Source: Mytilisepta virgata (Eukaryota; Mollusca; Bivalvia; Mytilida; Mytilidae). Taken from it: a DNA stretch of 64,000 nt. The notes beneath the pieces are model-generated. The model was not told the DNA's origin. It did no database searches and was given only the letters and a program-made list of their open reading frames with translations. Position numbers and translations under genes: made by a program. Position 1 is the first letter of the stretch. Every line of letters begins with the position of its first letter. The stretch lies in contig CM051511.1 of NCBI GenBank assembly GCA_028015205.1, positions 6,262,001 to 6,326,000 on the forward strand, read 5' to 3'. Of the stretch, positions 61,386 to 64,000 are shown piece by piece.

Positions 61386-64000
61386 TTTTATCTTCCAAAG
61401 ATATCAAACATTTCTAATACATATCATCTAATTAGTTTATATGGTCGCTTAGGAGAGCTGTGAGTACTTACGGCAAAGCAGTACAAAATTTCAGGGTATC
61501 AAATGTCAACTAGTAAAGATACAAAGCAAAATTCAGAAAACAGATTTAGTTATGAGAACTAACTCAAGTTGTCAGCCAGTACGATAGAAACTACCTTGAA
61601 TATATCCTAAAAATCTACATTATAGGACGGCAAAAATTTGGAAACATTGGAAGAAAGCTAGAGGTGACATGGTGCAGGACGAAATCGGGAAGCAAGAAGG
61701 AAAATCATACATCAATGTAAATTTAGAACTTTATTATTTGTAATAGCAGTTTATAGTATGCTGCCAGTCAACCTAACTAGCAAAAACAACATTAGGAAAT
61801 AACTAACTTCAAAAGTTGTGCGAAACGTGGAACAACAACTCGCATCTGTTCAGAAACAAAGTGGCATTTCAATGCAATTGATACATGTACCAATGGAGAT
61901 AAGAAAAAGTCGGGAATATTAGAAAACAAGATGCCAAATGAATAAACTCAGAGCATCCCTACTGTTCCAAAATATATTCCACACAACATTACGATCAAAA
62001 GCTTTAAATACAAGGAACTAGTGTTATAGTAAGCTGGAAGGCATTGAAATAGATGTTTTTCATAGTAAGTCTATCTAAGAATAAATTTGGCAGTTATGCA
62101 CAAAACTAATTTTCACAATCAGGTTGAACCAAAAAAAAAAAAAAAAAATAAAATAAAAAATTAAAAAAAAAATAAATAAATAAACAAAAAATACATTAGT
62201 ATCAATGAACAGGGTACAGGTTGTAGATCAGTGGCACACACACAACTCTAAAACTAAGGCATTTAATAACATTGAAGCATGGGCGGAAGCATTTACGGCC
62301 TCCTCACAAATTTTAATTCAAAGACATCCCAAAACATTTCTGATCCTTTTGCATAAGTAGCAATCATAAGTACCACAGCTACTGATTTTTTCTCTGAAAA
62401 ATACTACACATATGATTTTCTTCGCAGAGTTATTAGAGATGATACAAAAAACTGGGATGTTAACGATAGTTCAAACAATAAATGTTTCGATATTAACTTC
62501 AAAGGTGAATTGCAAAGATCAACTGTATTTATAGACGTAATTGTATTAAATGTTATAGATTTCACAACCTGCTTAATGCTTTTAAAAACATTATAATACG
62601 TTTCAACATCTTTTAGCTGAATATGCGGCTTCCCGACATTGTAATGTCATAAATAAATGCAAAAGTGAGCCCAATAACACACAGAAACTTGGAAGTTGTT
62701 TAAGATTTTTTCACCGTAAAGGCTACAAATATGAAATTTTGTGTAATTCTGTAAAAAATGTTCTTTACATTGGTTTCTAAATCCTGCCGATTTCTATTGA
62801 ACTCTATGGCGTGATACCGTCAAACAATTTATGGGACTGTTATAACTAACATTTTGTTTTAATAGAGCGACAGTATCCGACCAGGTATAAGAGCCTTAGC
62901 TAGTTTTACATAATGACACTGCTATCTAAATTATGTAACGTCTAACCAAATTTTGAATTCTAGCAAGCGGTCACCTTGTTGGTAATCATGCTGTATTGTA
63001 TATAGTATGTTTTATACGCAAGAGTGGAAAAATATAAGGTTTTGGATAACCATAAAACCGGATTAACTCCACCATTGTTCAGTGCTTGTACCAGGTCAGA
63101 CAATACTGACTCTATTGTGTTTATGTTTGTGTTTTGTGCTCTTTTATGTTATTTTTTGTCCAAAGTTTTGCCTGTTGGGTGACATTGATTGATTGGTAAT
63201 GTCATTGTTGACCTTACTTTTTATCATTTTGTTGTTTATCTATGAAACATGCTGCAATCACAAACCACAGCTACTGTTCCACAAAATATATTCCAAATAA
63301 CATAACGATAAGATATGGTGTGAACTAAGCACATATTATCGTGCCAACAAATGCTGCAAAGATCCGCCTTAGTGACATATCCAAATGTGGGAAGTGGCCA
63401 TCACCATAAAACGCTTGGTTTTGCACGAGATTTTCTGGGTGTTGCAGAGAGCAATAAAATTTACCATAAAAGGCTTGTTGTATAGCCCGCGCTTTTTTTA
63501 CTACAATGTACTATCCACGCTTTCGTCAAGATTTGGTTACTCACCCGTGTGTAAAGTATTCTACTACGAGAAGAAAATAGTAAACAGCACGTGGTACAAG
63601 TTAATTATGAAAAACAAAACATTTTTTATTTTAAACATTGGAAAAACGTAATGCGTGCTCAATTTAAACGCTTTATGTGCAAATTATGTTTAGAAATGTT
63701 TGAAATTTAAAAATATGATTAAAAAATGATATATAGACTTAGGTTTATGCAAATAACATTAGAAGTTGAATGAAAGGTTCAGGAAAAAGATTTCTGGAAT
63801 ACACGAAAATAAATACATGTACATTGTAATTGTCTTGTTTTGCTGAATAAGAAATGTTATTCACATGTGTAGAAGGAATAGGAATAATACCCGAAATAAG
63901 TGTTTGATAGAAAATTTTAAAAGTTCTGTGTCAAATATTTCTCTTGATTAACTTCTCTGCCCTATGTATTCATTGATGGCATAAGTTTTATTATCCGACA
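61386..64000. other. AT-rich intergenic DNA
   Basis: No recognised gene. An A-rich tract lies at about 62131-62195. A short direct repeat, CTACTGTTCCA..AATATATTCCA followed by an ACGAT motif, occurs near 61958 and 63269. Confidence 0.5.

Noticed and set aside
60769..61407. Repetitive ORFs on both strands (Cys/Leu/Phe-rich on minus, Asn/Arg/Ser-rich on plus)
   Set aside because: The period of the array is about 36 bp, a multiple of three, which keeps frames open on both strands. This is a minisatellite artefact.

Overview
This is an AT-rich stretch of animal nuclear DNA. It has long introns, no operons and many interspersed repeats. The only complete protein-coding gene I can support is a Pax3/7 (paired-class) transcription factor gene on the minus strand. 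It has six coding exons between 36996 and 22432, all with GT/AG splice sites and matching phases, and an inferred protein of 448 residues. The repeats are of the kind seen in bivalve molluscs: tRNA-derived SINEs with an AAAC-rich tail, SINEs ending in CATC repeats, and composite elements with about 157-bp tandem cores. I therefore infer a lophotrochozoan, most likely a bivalve. The species cannot be named from this sequence.

Layout. Positions 1-22.4 kb hold no recognised host gene. They contain a 1.6-kb inverted-repeat element (2.5-4.1 kb), hairpin repeats (6.8, 7.4, 12.4 kb), a composite tandem-repeat element (8.5-10.7 kb), two SINEs (11.7 and 14.0 kb), an unidentified coding-like ORF (14.9-15.2 kb), a 65-bp minisatellite of about 23 copies (16.1-17.6 kb) and a 34-bp minisatellite (20.3-20.6 kb). 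Positions 22.4-37.1 kb are the Pax3/7 gene: OAR, linker, homeodomain, then a 7.6-kb intron, the paired-domain exon, a 4.6-kb intron, the first coding exon and a candidate TATA box. Positions 37.1-41.8 kb are AT-rich upstream DNA with nothing recognisable. Positions 41.8-54.3 kb are a cluster of related DNA transposons. One, about 2.75 kb long, still carries broken remnants of a HARBI1-type (PIF/Harbinger) transposase and of a coiled-coil protein that may be its partner. Around it are many short non-autonomous relatives packed with CCTAAG/CTTAGG motifs. Positions 54.9-64 kb hold a hairpin, two more short mobile elements with target-site duplications (a SINE and a small hAT-like MITE), one arm of an inverted dispersed repeat pair (49.7 and 57.9 kb) and a 36-bp minisatellite.

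How it works together. The Pax3/7 protein would bind DNA through its paired domain and a Ser50 homeodomain. It carries an HSIDGIL octapeptide (Groucho-type repression motif in relatives) and ends in an OAR motif. Its large introns contain several less AT-rich blocks that may be enhancers. Everything else I recognise is mobile or tandem-repeat DNA. The most notable part is the Harbinger family: its internal deletion derivatives share subterminal CTTAGG arrays, and one copy sits inside Pax3/7 intron 2.
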